From NCBI RefSeq assembly GCF_030160835.1, contig NZ_BSPC01000005.1:496001-560000 (forward strand): DNA of 64,000 bases, given 5' to 3'. Shown here one piece after another: positions 43,489-51,252 of the stretch (positions are counted from its first letter, which is position 1; the number at the start of each line of letters is the position of its first letter). The notes below the pieces were generated by a model that was not told the origin of the DNA, did not search any database, and saw only the letters and a program-made list of their open reading frames with translations. A program made the translations under genes and the position numbers. The DNA comes from Labrys miyagiensis. GTDB taxonomy: Bacteria; Pseudomonadota; Alphaproteobacteria; Rhizobiales; Labraceae.

Positions 43489-44439
43489 ATGACGGGTTTT
43501 GCTAAGATTTTCGCGGCAGCCGCGCTGACCATGGGGGTCACGACAGGCGCCGCGCTGGCAGGCGATTCCGATGCCTGCAAGACGGTCAAGTTCTCGGATG
43601 TGGGCTGGACCGACATCACCTCGACCACGGCGATCGCTTCGCGCATCATGACCGGCCTTGGTTATACCCCCACCACCACCGTGCTCAGCGTGCCCGTCAC
43701 CTATGCTTCGATGAAGAGCAAGGACATCGACGTCTTCCTCGGCAACTGGGAGCCGAGCATGGAGAACGACCGCAAGGCCTATATTGCGGACAAGTCGGTC
43801 GTCGAAGTCGCGGCCAACCTGCCGGAAGGCGCCAAATACACGCTGGCCGTGCCGCAATACACCTATGACAAGGGCCTGAAGGACTTCGGCGACATCACCA
43901 AGTTCAAGGATTCCCTGCAAGGCAAGATCTACGGCATCGAGCCGGGCAATGACGGCAACCGCCTGGTGCAGAGCCTGATCGACGGCAAGAAGGACAATCT
44001 CGGCGACTTCCAGCTGGTCGAATCCTCCGAGCAGGGCATGCTCGCCCAGGTGCAGGGCGCCGTGGCCCGCAACGAGGACATCGTCTTCCTCGGCTGGGCG
44101 CCGCATCCGATGAACGTCAACTTCAAGATCCAGTACCTCACGGGCGGCGACGACACCTTCGGGCCGAATTTCGGCGCCGCCAAGGTCTACACCAATGAGC
44201 GCGCCAGCTTCGCCACCGACTGCCCCAATGCCGGCAAGTTCGTCGCCAATCTGAAGTTCACCGTCGACCTCGAGAACCAGGTGATGCAGATGATCACGGG
44301 TGACGGCATGGACGGCCCCGCGGCGGCCGAGAAATATCTCAAGGCCAATCCGGGCGTGCTCGATGCTTGGCTCGACGGCGTGACCACCTTCGACGGCCAG
44401 CCCGGCCTGCCGGCGGTGAAGAAGAGCCTCGGTCTCTGA
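43489..44439 (+). CDS. choX: choline ABC transporter substrate-binding protein
   Basis: A periplasmic binding protein (316 residues) for choline. A signal peptide (FAAAALTMGVTTGAALA) is followed by the OpuAC-type domain with KTVKFSDVGWTDITSTTAIA and DVFLGNWEPSMENDRKAYIA, a ChoX pattern. GLGYTPTTTVLSVPVT is also conserved. CGGGAGAA precedes the ATG at 43489; the frame extending to 43396 is not part of the signal peptide. The permease and ATPase follow after an unusually long 315-base gap. Confidence 0.93.
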   Translation: MTGFAKIFAAAALTMGVTTGAALAGDSDACKTVKFSDVGWTDITSTTAIASRIMTGLGYTPTTTVLSVPVTYASMKSKDIDVFLGNWEPSMENDRKAYIADKSVVEVAANLPEGAKYTLAVPQYTYDKGLKDFGDITKFKDSLQGKIYGIEPGNDGNRLVQSLIDGKKDNLGDFQLVESSEQGMLAQVQGAVARNEDIVFLGWAPHPMNVNFKIQYLTGGDDTFGPNFGAAKVYTNERASFATDCPNAGKFVANLKFTVDLENQVMQMITGDGMDGPAAAEKYLKANPGVLDAWLDGVTTFDGQPGLPAVKKSLGL

Positions 44440-44452
44440 TCCCAATCAGCAT

Positions 44453-44478
44453 GGGGGAGGGCTGCCCTGCCCTTCCCC
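44453..44478 (+). terminator. hairpin after choX, possible attenuator
   Basis: GGGGGAGGGC-TGCCCT-GCCCTTCCCC forms a stem with one mismatch, 14 bases after the choX stop. No T-run follows. Partial termination or mRNA stabilisation here would raise the binding protein relative to the permease, as in many ABC operons. Confidence 0.5.
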
Positions 44479-44569
44479 TCAGCCTGTGCTCCCGGTCTAT
44501 CGCGGAGCGGGCCTCTCCATCGACGACGACAGACCATTCAGCCCGCCGGCCTGTGCCGGTGAGAGACGA

Positions 44570-44680
44570 GAAAACAAAAGCGTTTTGCGACTTTGACGGC
44601 ATCGGCAAGTATCGCAGGGACGCGTCGAAACCAAGAGCTGGGGCAAAGAAGCGTTTACGCCTAAACGCGTTTTGCTCTGA
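44570..44680. repeat. repeat-like sequence in the choX-choW gap
   Basis: AAAAGCGTTTTGCGAC at its left end and AAACGCGTTTTGCTCT at its right end are similar, with GCAAAGAAGCGTTTACGCCT between. The right-hand motif recurs at 500-514. It may be a decayed small repeat element. The rest of the 44440-44754 gap holds the attenuator-like hairpin and no gene. Confidence 0.4.
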
Positions 44681-44754
44681 GGGTCGATCGAGAGACATGC
44701 CCTTCGAGGGTGGGACCCGATCAAGCCCGGCCATCGTAGAATGCGGGGGACTTA

Positions 44755-45597
44755 ATGTTCGATTGGGTTACGACCTACAAGCTGCCATTTGGCCAGCTTA
44801 TGAATACAATCGTCGTGTTCTTGCAGCAATATTGCACCACGTGGCTGTTCGATCCGCTGCGTAAGGCTATCGAATACGTCGTCAATCATACGGCGGACAT
44901 ACTGGTCTATCCCCCGCCCATCGTCGTTATCGTGCTGACCATGGCTTTTGCTTGGTGGCGCCAGCGCTCGTGGGAGCTCTGCCTGTTCGTCCTTCTCGGC
45001 TGCCTGTTCATCTGGAACCAGGGCTATTGGGTCAACACGATGAAGACGGTGTCTCTCGTGTTCTGGTCGGCGGCCGTCGCGATGGCGATCGGTATCCCGC
45101 TCGGCGTGATGGCGGCCCATCGGCCCAGGCTCTATCACTTCCTGCATCCCGTCCTCGACATGATGCAGACGCTGCCGACCCTGGTCTATCTGATCCCGAT
45201 GGTCGCCCTGTTCCGCCTTGGCTTTGCTCCTGGCCTGATTGCCACGCTGATCTTTGCTCTGCCGGCGCCCGTGCGCCTGACTTATCTGGGCATCACCTCG
45301 ACGCCGACCGCGTTGAAGGAGGCAGGCGAAGCCTTCGGTTCCACCAAGAGCCAGCTGCTGTGGAAGGTCGAGCTGCCGCATGCGCTGCCGACCATCATGG
45401 CGGGTGTCACCCAATGCATCATGCTCAGCCTCTCCATGGTCGTCATCGCAGGCCTAGTCGGGGCCGAGGGCCTCGGCGTCGACGTCGTGCGCGCCATGGG
45501 CCAGTTCAACATCCCGCGTGGCTTTGAAGCCGGCGCCTGCATCGTTATCCTGGCGATCATGCTGGACCGCCTCTGCCGAGTGAAGGGAGCGCACTGA
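44755..45597 (+). CDS. choW: choline ABC transporter permease
   Basis: A membrane permease (280 residues) of the OpuAB/ProW type with six or so segments. The EAA-type cytoplasmic loop is in LKEAGEAFGSTKSQLLWKVE followed by LPHALPTIMAGV. PTLVYLIPMVALFRLGFAPG is conserved among choline and betaine permeases. The TGA overlaps the choV ATG. No strong ribosome binding site is visible ahead of the start (GGGGGACTTA). Confidence 0.92.
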   Translation: MFDWVTTYKLPFGQLMNTIVVFLQQYCTTWLFDPLRKAIEYVVNHTADILVYPPPIVVIVLTMAFAWWRQRSWELCLFVLLGCLFIWNQGYWVNTMKTVSLVFWSAAVAMAIGIPLGVMAAHRPRLYHFLHPVLDMMQTLPTLVYLIPMVALFRLGFAPGLIATLIFALPAPVRLTYLGITSTPTALKEAGEAFGSTKSQLLWKVELPHALPTIMAGVTQCIMLSLSMVVIAGLVGAEGLGVDVVRAMGQFNIPRGFEAGACIVILAIMLDRLCRVKGAH

Positions 45598-46793
45598 TGA
45601 ACGTCGCCGTCGATTTCAAGAATGTCGATATCATCTTCGGCGCCAAGCAGACCGAAGCTCTCAAGATGCTCGATGCGGGCTCCACCCGCGCCGAGATCCT
45701 GGAAAAGACGGGCTCGGTGCTCGGCTGTGCCAACGGCAACCTGACCGTCAACGAGGGTGAGATCAGCGTGCTGATGGGCCTGTCGGGCTCCGGCAAGTCG
45801 ACCCTGATGCGCGCCGTCAACGGCCTCAACAAAGTCACCCGCGGTTCCGTGCTGGTGAAGTCGGGCAACAAGATGGTCGACGTCGTTTCCTGCGACGCGA
45901 CCACGCTCCGGCAGGTCCGCCAGGGTGCCGTCGCCATGGTCTTCCAGCAATTCGGCCTTCTGCCCTGGCGCACGGTGGCGGAGAATGTCGGCTTCGGCCT
46001 CGAACTCGCCGGCGTGCCGGAAGCCGAGCGCAAGGTGCGCGTCGACAAGCAGCTCAAGCTGGTCCATCTCGATCAGTGGGCCCATAAATTCGCCCATGAA
46101 CTCTCGGGCGGCATGCAGCAGCGCGTCGGCCTTGCTCGTGCCTTTGCCACCGAAGCCCCGATCCTGCTGATGGACGAGCCGTTCTCGGCGCTCGATCCGC
46201 TGATCCGCACCAAGCTGCAGGACGAACTCCTCCAGCTGCAGGCGGAGCTGAAGAAGACCATCATCTTCGTCAGCCACGATCTCGAAGAGGCCCTCAAGAT
46301 CGGCAACACCATCACCATCCTGGAGAGCGGGCGCATCGTGCAATCCGGCAAGCCCGAGGACATCGTGCTGCGTCCGGCCAATGACTATGTCCAGGAATTC
46401 ATCGCCAATGTGAACCCGCTCAGCGTGCTCACGGCCTGGCACGTGATGCGCGATGCCCGCGACCTCGAAAAGGGCGAGGATGGCTGGATCTGGCTCGACA
46501 GCCGCAAGACCACGCGCTTCAAGGTCGCTCCCGATGGCCAGGTTCTGGCGGCCGAACGGGATGGCGTGCACGGCGCCTGGGTGCATTGCTCTGAATGCGA
46601 GACGCCGGTCCCGGCCGGCGAGCGGCCCTGCTATTGGGCGAGCCCTGGTACCTCGCTGAAGACGGTGATGCTCGCCATGCACAATGCCGATACCGCGCCC
46701 GTGGCCCTGTTCGACGAGCAGAACCGCTTCGTCGGCGCCATCGGCGTCAAGGACGTGCTGCAGGCCGTGCTGAGGAAGCAGGACCCGGCCTAA
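45597..46793 (+). CDS. choV: choline ABC transporter ATP-binding protein
   Basis: An ABC ATPase (398 residues) of the ProV/OpuAA class. Walker A LSGSGKSTLMRAV, signature LSGGMQQRVGLARAFA and Walker B ILLMDEPFSALDPL are intact. The long C-terminal part (NPLSVLTAWHVMRD onward) corresponds to the regulatory region of this class, which may carry CBS-like elements. Its ATG overlaps the choW stop (ATGA). It ends the choXWV group. Confidence 0.93.
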   Translation: MNVAVDFKNVDIIFGAKQTEALKMLDAGSTRAEILEKTGSVLGCANGNLTVNEGEISVLMGLSGSGKSTLMRAVNGLNKVTRGSVLVKSGNKMVDVVSCDATTLRQVRQGAVAMVFQQFGLLPWRTVAENVGFGLELAGVPEAERKVRVDKQLKLVHLDQWAHKFAHELSGGMQQRVGLARAFATEAPILLMDEPFSALDPLIRTKLQDELLQLQAELKKTIIFVSHDLEEALKIGNTITILESGRIVQSGKPEDIVLRPANDYVQEFIANVNPLSVLTAWHVMRDARDLEKGEDGWIWLDSRKTTRFKVAPDGQVLAAERDGVHGAWVHCSECETPVPAGERPCYWASPGTSLKTVMLAMHNADTAPVALFDEQNRFVGAIGVKDVLQAVLRKQDPA

Positions 46794-47276
46794 GAGGCCG
46801 AACGACACAATGAAGGCAGCGCTGAAATGGCTTGATTGGTCCTGGCGCTGCCTGTCCCCAGCATTGCTCCTCTACCACCACTTCTAGGATCGTAGGGACA
46901 AATGCCAGGCGCGGGTGCCAACCGCGGGGCGGGGATTGGAACTCGGAGATCCCAGCCTGCTCCGACGGAAAAGGGCTGCACAAGTGGCTGTGATGTTGAC
47001 TCAAGAATCCCGGTGTTGGCTATGCCGAGAAACAGGACGGCACGTATTCTGTGAATGGTGTAACTGGCTGGCTGCGCCGACCTCGCGATGCAAAGTCGAG
47101 ATGATACAACCGAGAAAAGCCTGTTCGCACGCGCCGATTGGCCATTGATCCGTTAATTCTTTGCCGCGATACTTGCGACCCTGTTGGCGGATTGCCCGCG
47201 CAGTCCGTCTTGCGGTCATCAAATCGCCCCCCTCGCGGAGGATGTGTGGCCGCCGCCGAAGCCGAAAGGGGAACTG
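46794..47276. other. intergenic region between choV and the D,D-carboxypeptidase gene
   Basis: About 480 bases in which I see no convincing gene, repeat family member or operator. A weak stem (GGCAGCGC ... GCGCTGCC, 46815-46852) lies shortly after choV. A short frame with two CxxC pairs at 46915-47148 was considered and not accepted. Confidence 0.4.
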
Positions 47277-48602
47277 ATGGGTATGATGAAACGCGCCATT
47301 GCCGCCATTGCCGTGGCAAGTCTTGTCTCCGGGTTCGCCGGGGGCATCGCAAGCGCCAACCCCACCATCGTCGTCGATGCCGCCACCGGACGGGTGCTCC
47401 AGCAGAACGATGCGACCAGGCCCTGGTATCCCGCCTCCCTCTCCAAGCTGATGACGGCCTACACCGTGTTCAAGGCGCTGAAGGCTGGCCGTATCGACGG
47501 TGGCACGCCGATCATCATCACGCCGCGCGCCGCCAGGCAGGCGCCTTCGAAGATGGGCTATCCCGTCGGCACCCTGATCACCGTGGACGATGCCCTGAAG
47601 ATGCTGGTCGTCCATTCCGCCAATGACATCGCGGTGGCGCTCGCCGAAGGCACGTCGGGCTCGATCGACAAATTCGCCGACGAGATGAACGCCAATTCCC
47701 GCGCCCTCGGCATGGCGCAGAGCCATTGGGTCAATCCCAACGGCCTGCCCGACCCGCGCCAGGTCACCTCGGCGCGCGACATGGCCATCATCGCCGACGC
47801 CATCATCACCCAATTCCCGCAATATGCCTCGCTGTTCCAGATCCAGACCATCCAGTCCGGCGCCCGCGTGCTGCGCACCCACAACGCCCTGGTCTACCGC
47901 TATCCCGGCACCGACGGCATGAAGACCGGCTTCATCTGCGCCTCCGGCTTCAATGTGGTGGCGACCGCGACGCGCAACGGCCGCAAGCTGATCACAGTGG
48001 TGATGGGCTCGCCCACGCCGAACGAGCGCACCAACCAGGCGGTCAACCTGTTCGAGGCGAACTACAACAACCCGGGTGGTGGCTTCTTCACCAAGGCTCC
48101 CCTGCTGACTGAGCTGCGCGCTTCCAACTATCCCGGTCCGGCCGACATTCGTGACATCGCCTGCTCGCGCAAGAGGGGCGGTTCGTCCGCCGCCGAGAAT
48201 GCCGACACGGCCGAGGTACTGCCGGGCGAGCCAGGCGGCCTCCCTGTGGCGGCAAGTCCGTTGCTGTCGAGCTGGGTGACCGCGCCGCCGATTGCCGTCG
48301 GTCCCTATCTGGGCACGCGCCGGCCGCTGTTCGCCTTCGCCGATGCGCCGGTCCTTCTCGACAGACCCGCCAAGCCGGCCAATTCCAAGGTTGCCGGCAA
48401 GAAGGGCGCGGTAACCGCGGCCGGCTATGCCGACCCTGCCAAGGCCCTGGCCGTGCCGCCGCAACTCACCGACCCCAAGCTCAACAAGGGCCGCAAGAGC
48501 CTGAAGAAGACGGCGAACACCAAGGCCGCGAAGGCCAAGCCCGCCAAACTTGTGAAGCCGGCCGATCCCAAGAAGAAAAGGAAGCCGCAGCCGGAAGGGT
48601 GA
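47277..48602 (+). CDS. D-alanyl-D-alanine carboxypeptidase (PBP5/6-like)
   Basis: A low-molecular-weight penicillin-binding protein (441 residues) that trims peptidoglycan stem peptides. A signal peptide (AIAAIAVASLVSGFAGGIASA) precedes the peptidase S11 domain with the three active motifs: SxxK in PASLSKLMTAY (Ser54, Lys57), SxN in VVHSANDIAVALAE and KTG in GMKTGFICASGFN. The last ~150 residues are a lysine-, alanine- and proline-rich tail that is not an amphipathic anchor and may bind the wall or nucleic acid-like polymers. The ATG at 47277 has AAAGGGG ahead. Confidence 0.92.
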   Translation: MGMMKRAIAAIAVASLVSGFAGGIASANPTIVVDAATGRVLQQNDATRPWYPASLSKLMTAYTVFKALKAGRIDGGTPIIITPRAARQAPSKMGYPVGTLITVDDALKMLVVHSANDIAVALAEGTSGSIDKFADEMNANSRALGMAQSHWVNPNGLPDPRQVTSARDMAIIADAIITQFPQYASLFQIQTIQSGARVLRTHNALVYRYPGTDGMKTGFICASGFNVVATATRNGRKLITVVMGSPTPNERTNQAVNLFEANYNNPGGGFFTKAPLLTELRASNYPGPADIRDIACSRKRGGSSAAENADTAEVLPGEPGGLPVAASPLLSSWVTAPPIAVGPYLGTRRPLFAFADAPVLLDRPAKPANSKVAGKKGAVTAAGYADPAKALAVPPQLTDPKLNKGRKSLKKTANTKAAKAKPAKLVKPADPKKKRKPQPEG

Positions 48603-48666
48603 GGCGTACTGAGCGGTGGCGCTTGGTTAGTAAGGCGACGCAAGCTGAAAGAGGCGATGGAAACAT

Positions 48667-48752
48667 CGTCATTGCGAGCGCAGCGAAGCAATCCAGAGGC
48701 GGTAGACGCCGCCCTTTGGCTCCTGGATTGCTTCGCTGCGCTCGCAATGACG
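48667..48752. repeat. 30-base perfect inverted repeat (CGTCATTGCGAGCG type)
   Basis: CGTCATTGCGAGCGCAGCGA.. (48667-48696) and its exact complement (48723-48752) flank a GC-rich 26-base loop that can itself form GGCGG-TAGA-CGCC. This sequence type occurs widely in proteobacterial genomes, unlike the other hairpins here. It follows the carboxypeptidase gene by ~65 bases and may serve as its 3' end. Confidence 0.88.
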
Positions 48753-48854
48753 AGCAAAAGGTCCTGCTTCTTGCGATTTTCGGCTGAGCTCCTCTGCCCA
48801 GCTTTCTTCCTATCCTCGCTAGTGCTGCCAAGATACTGGTCCACCTCATTTCCT

Positions 48855-49745
48855 ATGTCGCGTAACACCACCCTTTTCGGACTGAGCATCGGCTTGACGG
48901 CGGCGCTGTGCTACGGCGCCAACGTGCCCTATGCCAAGCTGGCGGCCCAGGCGGGAGCTGACGGCCCGACGCTGGTGCTCTACCGCGCCTTCCTGATGGT
49001 GGTAGTGCTCGGTGGGCTCGGCCTTGCCCGGAGCCGCTCGCTGGCCGTGCCTGCGGGCAGCCGCCTTCCCGTGCTGGGCCTCGGCATTGCCACCAGCTTC
49101 GTGGGCTTGTGCTACATCTCCTCGGTGGCCTTCATCCCAGTGGGCGTCGCCACCATCCTCTATTACACCTATCCGCTGATGATCCTGCTGGTGGCCCCGC
49201 TCGTCGACGGCGAGCGCCTGACGCCGGCGCGGCTCGGCATTTTCGCTTTGGCCTTTGCCGGCCTGTTCATCGCCCTTGGCCCGAACTTCACCTCGCTCGA
49301 CTGGCGGGGCCTCACGCTTGCGTTGATGGGAGCGGCGGCCGCCGCGGCGCAGTTTTTCTGCGCGGCGCGGGCAACGCGCGGTTCGACGCCGCTGATCGCG
49401 GGCTTCTGGACGCAGCTCATCATCATTCCCATCGCGCTCGCCGCCTGTCTCTTTGCCGGCAGGCTGAACCCACCTTCCGTGCTGGTCGTTGCCGCCTTTC
49501 CGGCCGGCATGCATATCCTCCTCTTCGTGCTGGCCTTCGGCTTCCATCTCCTCGCCGCCCGCCTGACGCTGCCGGCCGCACTCGGCCTTGTCTTCTGTGC
49601 CGAGCCCGTGGCCTCGATCCTCCTGGCGACGCAGGTGCTGGGCGAAGGCCTCACCCTTGCCCAGATCAGCGGCGGCGCCCTGGTGCTCATCGCGGTGATG
49701 GTCTCCGTCCTCGCCGAAAGCCGCAAGCAGGTGGCGCCGGCATGA
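48855..49745 (+). CDS. EamA-family (DMT) transporter
   Basis: A 296-residue drug/metabolite-type exporter with ten membrane segments in two EamA repeats; the first starts LFGLSIGLTAALCYGANVPY and the second LTLALMGAAAAAAQFFCAAR. Substrate unknown; such proteins export amino acids, nucleosides or other metabolites. The frame is open back to 48657 through the 30-base repeat, but the ATG at 48855 begins the natural protein. Its stop overlaps the next gene by four bases. Confidence 0.87.
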   Translation: MSRNTTLFGLSIGLTAALCYGANVPYAKLAAQAGADGPTLVLYRAFLMVVVLGGLGLARSRSLAVPAGSRLPVLGLGIATSFVGLCYISSVAFIPVGVATILYYTYPLMILLVAPLVDGERLTPARLGIFALAFAGLFIALGPNFTSLDWRGLTLALMGAAAAAAQFFCAARATRGSTPLIAGFWTQLIIIPIALAACLFAGRLNPPSVLVVAAFPAGMHILLFVLAFGFHLLAARLTLPAALGLVFCAEPVASILLATQVLGEGLTLAQISGGALVLIAVMVSVLAESRKQVAPA

Positions 49746-50752
49746 GCACGCCAGCCATCCCCGCCTTCGTGCTGACCGGTTTTCTCGGCGCCGGCAAGAC
49801 TACGCTGCTCAACCGCCTGCTCAAGCATCCGACGTTGGCGGATACGGCGGTGGTGATCAACGAATATGGCGATGCCGGGCTCGACCATCTCCTCGTGCAG
49901 AAGTCCGGCGACGGCGTCGTGCTGCTCTCCTCGGGGTGCCTGTGCTGCAGCCTGCGCGGTGATCTTCTCGACACGCTTGCCGACCTTGCCGCACGCCGCG
50001 CGGACGGCAGCCTGCCGCCCTTCGCCCGCGTGGTAATCGAGACAACCGGTCTCGCCCACCCGACCCCGGTGCTGCAGACCCTGCTCGCGCCCCAGCTCGT
50101 CGCCGCCGGCTATCGGCTTGCTGGCGTTGTCGCCGTGGCGGATGCCCAGCGGGGAGAGGCGTTGCTGGACGAACATGCGGAGAGCCTCGCCCAGCTTGCG
50201 GTGGCTGACCACATCCTCATCAGCAAGGCCGATCTTGTACCCGACATCGCGCCCTTCATCGCCAGGCTGGCGGCGCTCAATCCGCAAGCCCGGATCGACA
50301 GCGTACAGGACGTGCAGCCGGCCGAGCTGCTCGCTGCCCCGGCCTTCACGCCTGCCATGCCGCAGAAGCCCCGCCCCTTCTTCAGCGCCCACGACGCCTC
50401 GATCGCCTCCTTCGTGCTCACCACCGGCAAGACAATGGAGCCCTACCGTCTCGTCGGCTTCCTCGACGAGTTGCGCGAGCACCACGGCGAGGGCCTGCTG
50501 CGGCTGAAGGGGCTTGTGAAGCTCGCCGACGAGCCGGCGCGGCCTGTGCTGATCCAGGGCGTGCAGCATGTGCTGTATCCGCCCGAGCGCCTCTCCGCCT
50601 GGCCGGATGGGGACGAGCGCACTCGCATCGTCCTGATCACCAGGGGCCTGGACCAGCGCCGCGTCGAAGACCTGTTCGCCGCCTTCACCGGCGATATCAG
50701 GCTCGACGCGCCGGACCGCGAGGCGCTGACCAACAATCCTTTGGCGTTCTGA
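49742..50752 (+). CDS. CobW/COG0523-family GTPase metallochaperone
   Basis: A 336-residue G3E GTPase. The P-loop GFLGAGKTTLLNRLL is at the N-terminus, followed by VVINEYGDAGLDHLLV and the metal-binding C-x-C-C in SSGCLCCSLRGDLL. ISKADLVPD is the G4 motif. A CobW_C domain starts near FVLTTGKTMEPYRLVGFLDE. Members supply zinc (ZigA/YeiR type) or cobalt to targets. No zinc-responsive gene is adjacent, so the metal cannot be told. The ATG overlaps the transporter stop. Confidence 0.9.
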   Translation: MSTPAIPAFVLTGFLGAGKTTLLNRLLKHPTLADTAVVINEYGDAGLDHLLVQKSGDGVVLLSSGCLCCSLRGDLLDTLADLAARRADGSLPPFARVVIETTGLAHPTPVLQTLLAPQLVAAGYRLAGVVAVADAQRGEALLDEHAESLAQLAVADHILISKADLVPDIAPFIARLAALNPQARIDSVQDVQPAELLAAPAFTPAMPQKPRPFFSAHDASIASFVLTTGKTMEPYRLVGFLDELREHHGEGLLRLKGLVKLADEPARPVLIQGVQHVLYPPERLSAWPDGDERTRIVLITRGLDQRRVEDLFAAFTGDIRLDAPDREALTNNPLAF

Positions 50753-50758
50753 GGATCT

Positions 50759-50815
50759 CGGGTGCGCGGACATCACAGCGACGCGCTTGCATGTCGCGAT
50801 TTCCGCGCACCCGGG
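50759..50815. repeat. long-hairpin element (short form) after the CobW-type gene
   Basis: Starts six bases after the TGA. Outer arms CGGGTGCGCGGA and TCCGCGCACCCG are perfect, and the inner parts (CATCACAGCGACG / CATGTCGCGAT) pair only partly. The inner sequence resembles that of copy 5 at 21172, so the two make a subtype without the usual loop. Confidence 0.7.
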
Positions 50816-50883
50816 AATGCTCCTGCCAGAATCTGACAGGCAGATGTTCTACATCCTCTTCATCGCAACCCGAGGAGCCCATC

Positions 50884-51252
50884 ATGCCCAATGCCCACTA
50901 CGTGCTGCTTTTCGTCGACAGCCCGCGCCGCAGCGCCGCCTTCTACCGTGACCTCCTCGGCCTGGCGCCGGTGGAAGAACAGGCCACTTTCGCGATGTTC
51001 GTACTCGAATCCGGCCTGAGGCTCGGCCTGTGGTCGAAGCACACCGCCGAGCCTTTGCCGGGTGCCGCTCCCGGCGGCGCGGAACTCGGCATCGAAGTGG
51101 CCGACGCCGCCAGCGTCGACAAGCTCTATGCCGAATGGAGCGCCAAGGATGTCCGTGTGCTGCAAAAGCCCATCGACCTCGATTTCGGCCGCACCTTCGT
51201 GATTCTCGACCCCGACGGCCACCGCCTCAGGGTGTTTGCGGCAGCGGCGTAG
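50884..51252 (+). CDS. VOC-superfamily (glyoxalase/bleomycin-resistance-like) protein
   Basis: A 122-residue VOC-fold protein, about the size of one glyoxalase monomer. VLLFVDSPRRSAAFYRDLLG at the N-terminus and DFGRTFVILDPDGHRLRVF near the C-terminus are family motifs. GAELGIEVADAASVDKLYAE links the two halves. The metal-binding positions are only partly those of glyoxalase I, so it may bind rather than convert a compound. GAGGAG precedes the ATG at 50884. Its 3' end overlaps the patatin gene by 26 bases on the opposite strand. Confidence 0.8.
   Translation: MPNAHYVLLFVDSPRRSAAFYRDLLGLAPVEEQATFAMFVLESGLRLGLWSKHTAEPLPGAAPGGAELGIEVADAASVDKLYAEWSAKDVRVLQKPIDLDFGRTFVILDPDGHRLRVFAAAA

Noticed and set aside
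46915-47148. 77-codon frame with C-x2-C and C-x2-C, zinc-ribbon-like
   Set aside because: No ribosome binding site, no conserved surrounding sequence and high Arg/Ser/Cys content; probably chance.
48657-48854. N-terminal extension of the EamA transporter through the 30-base inverted repeat
   Set aside because: It would translate a dispersed repeat; transporter homology begins at 48855.
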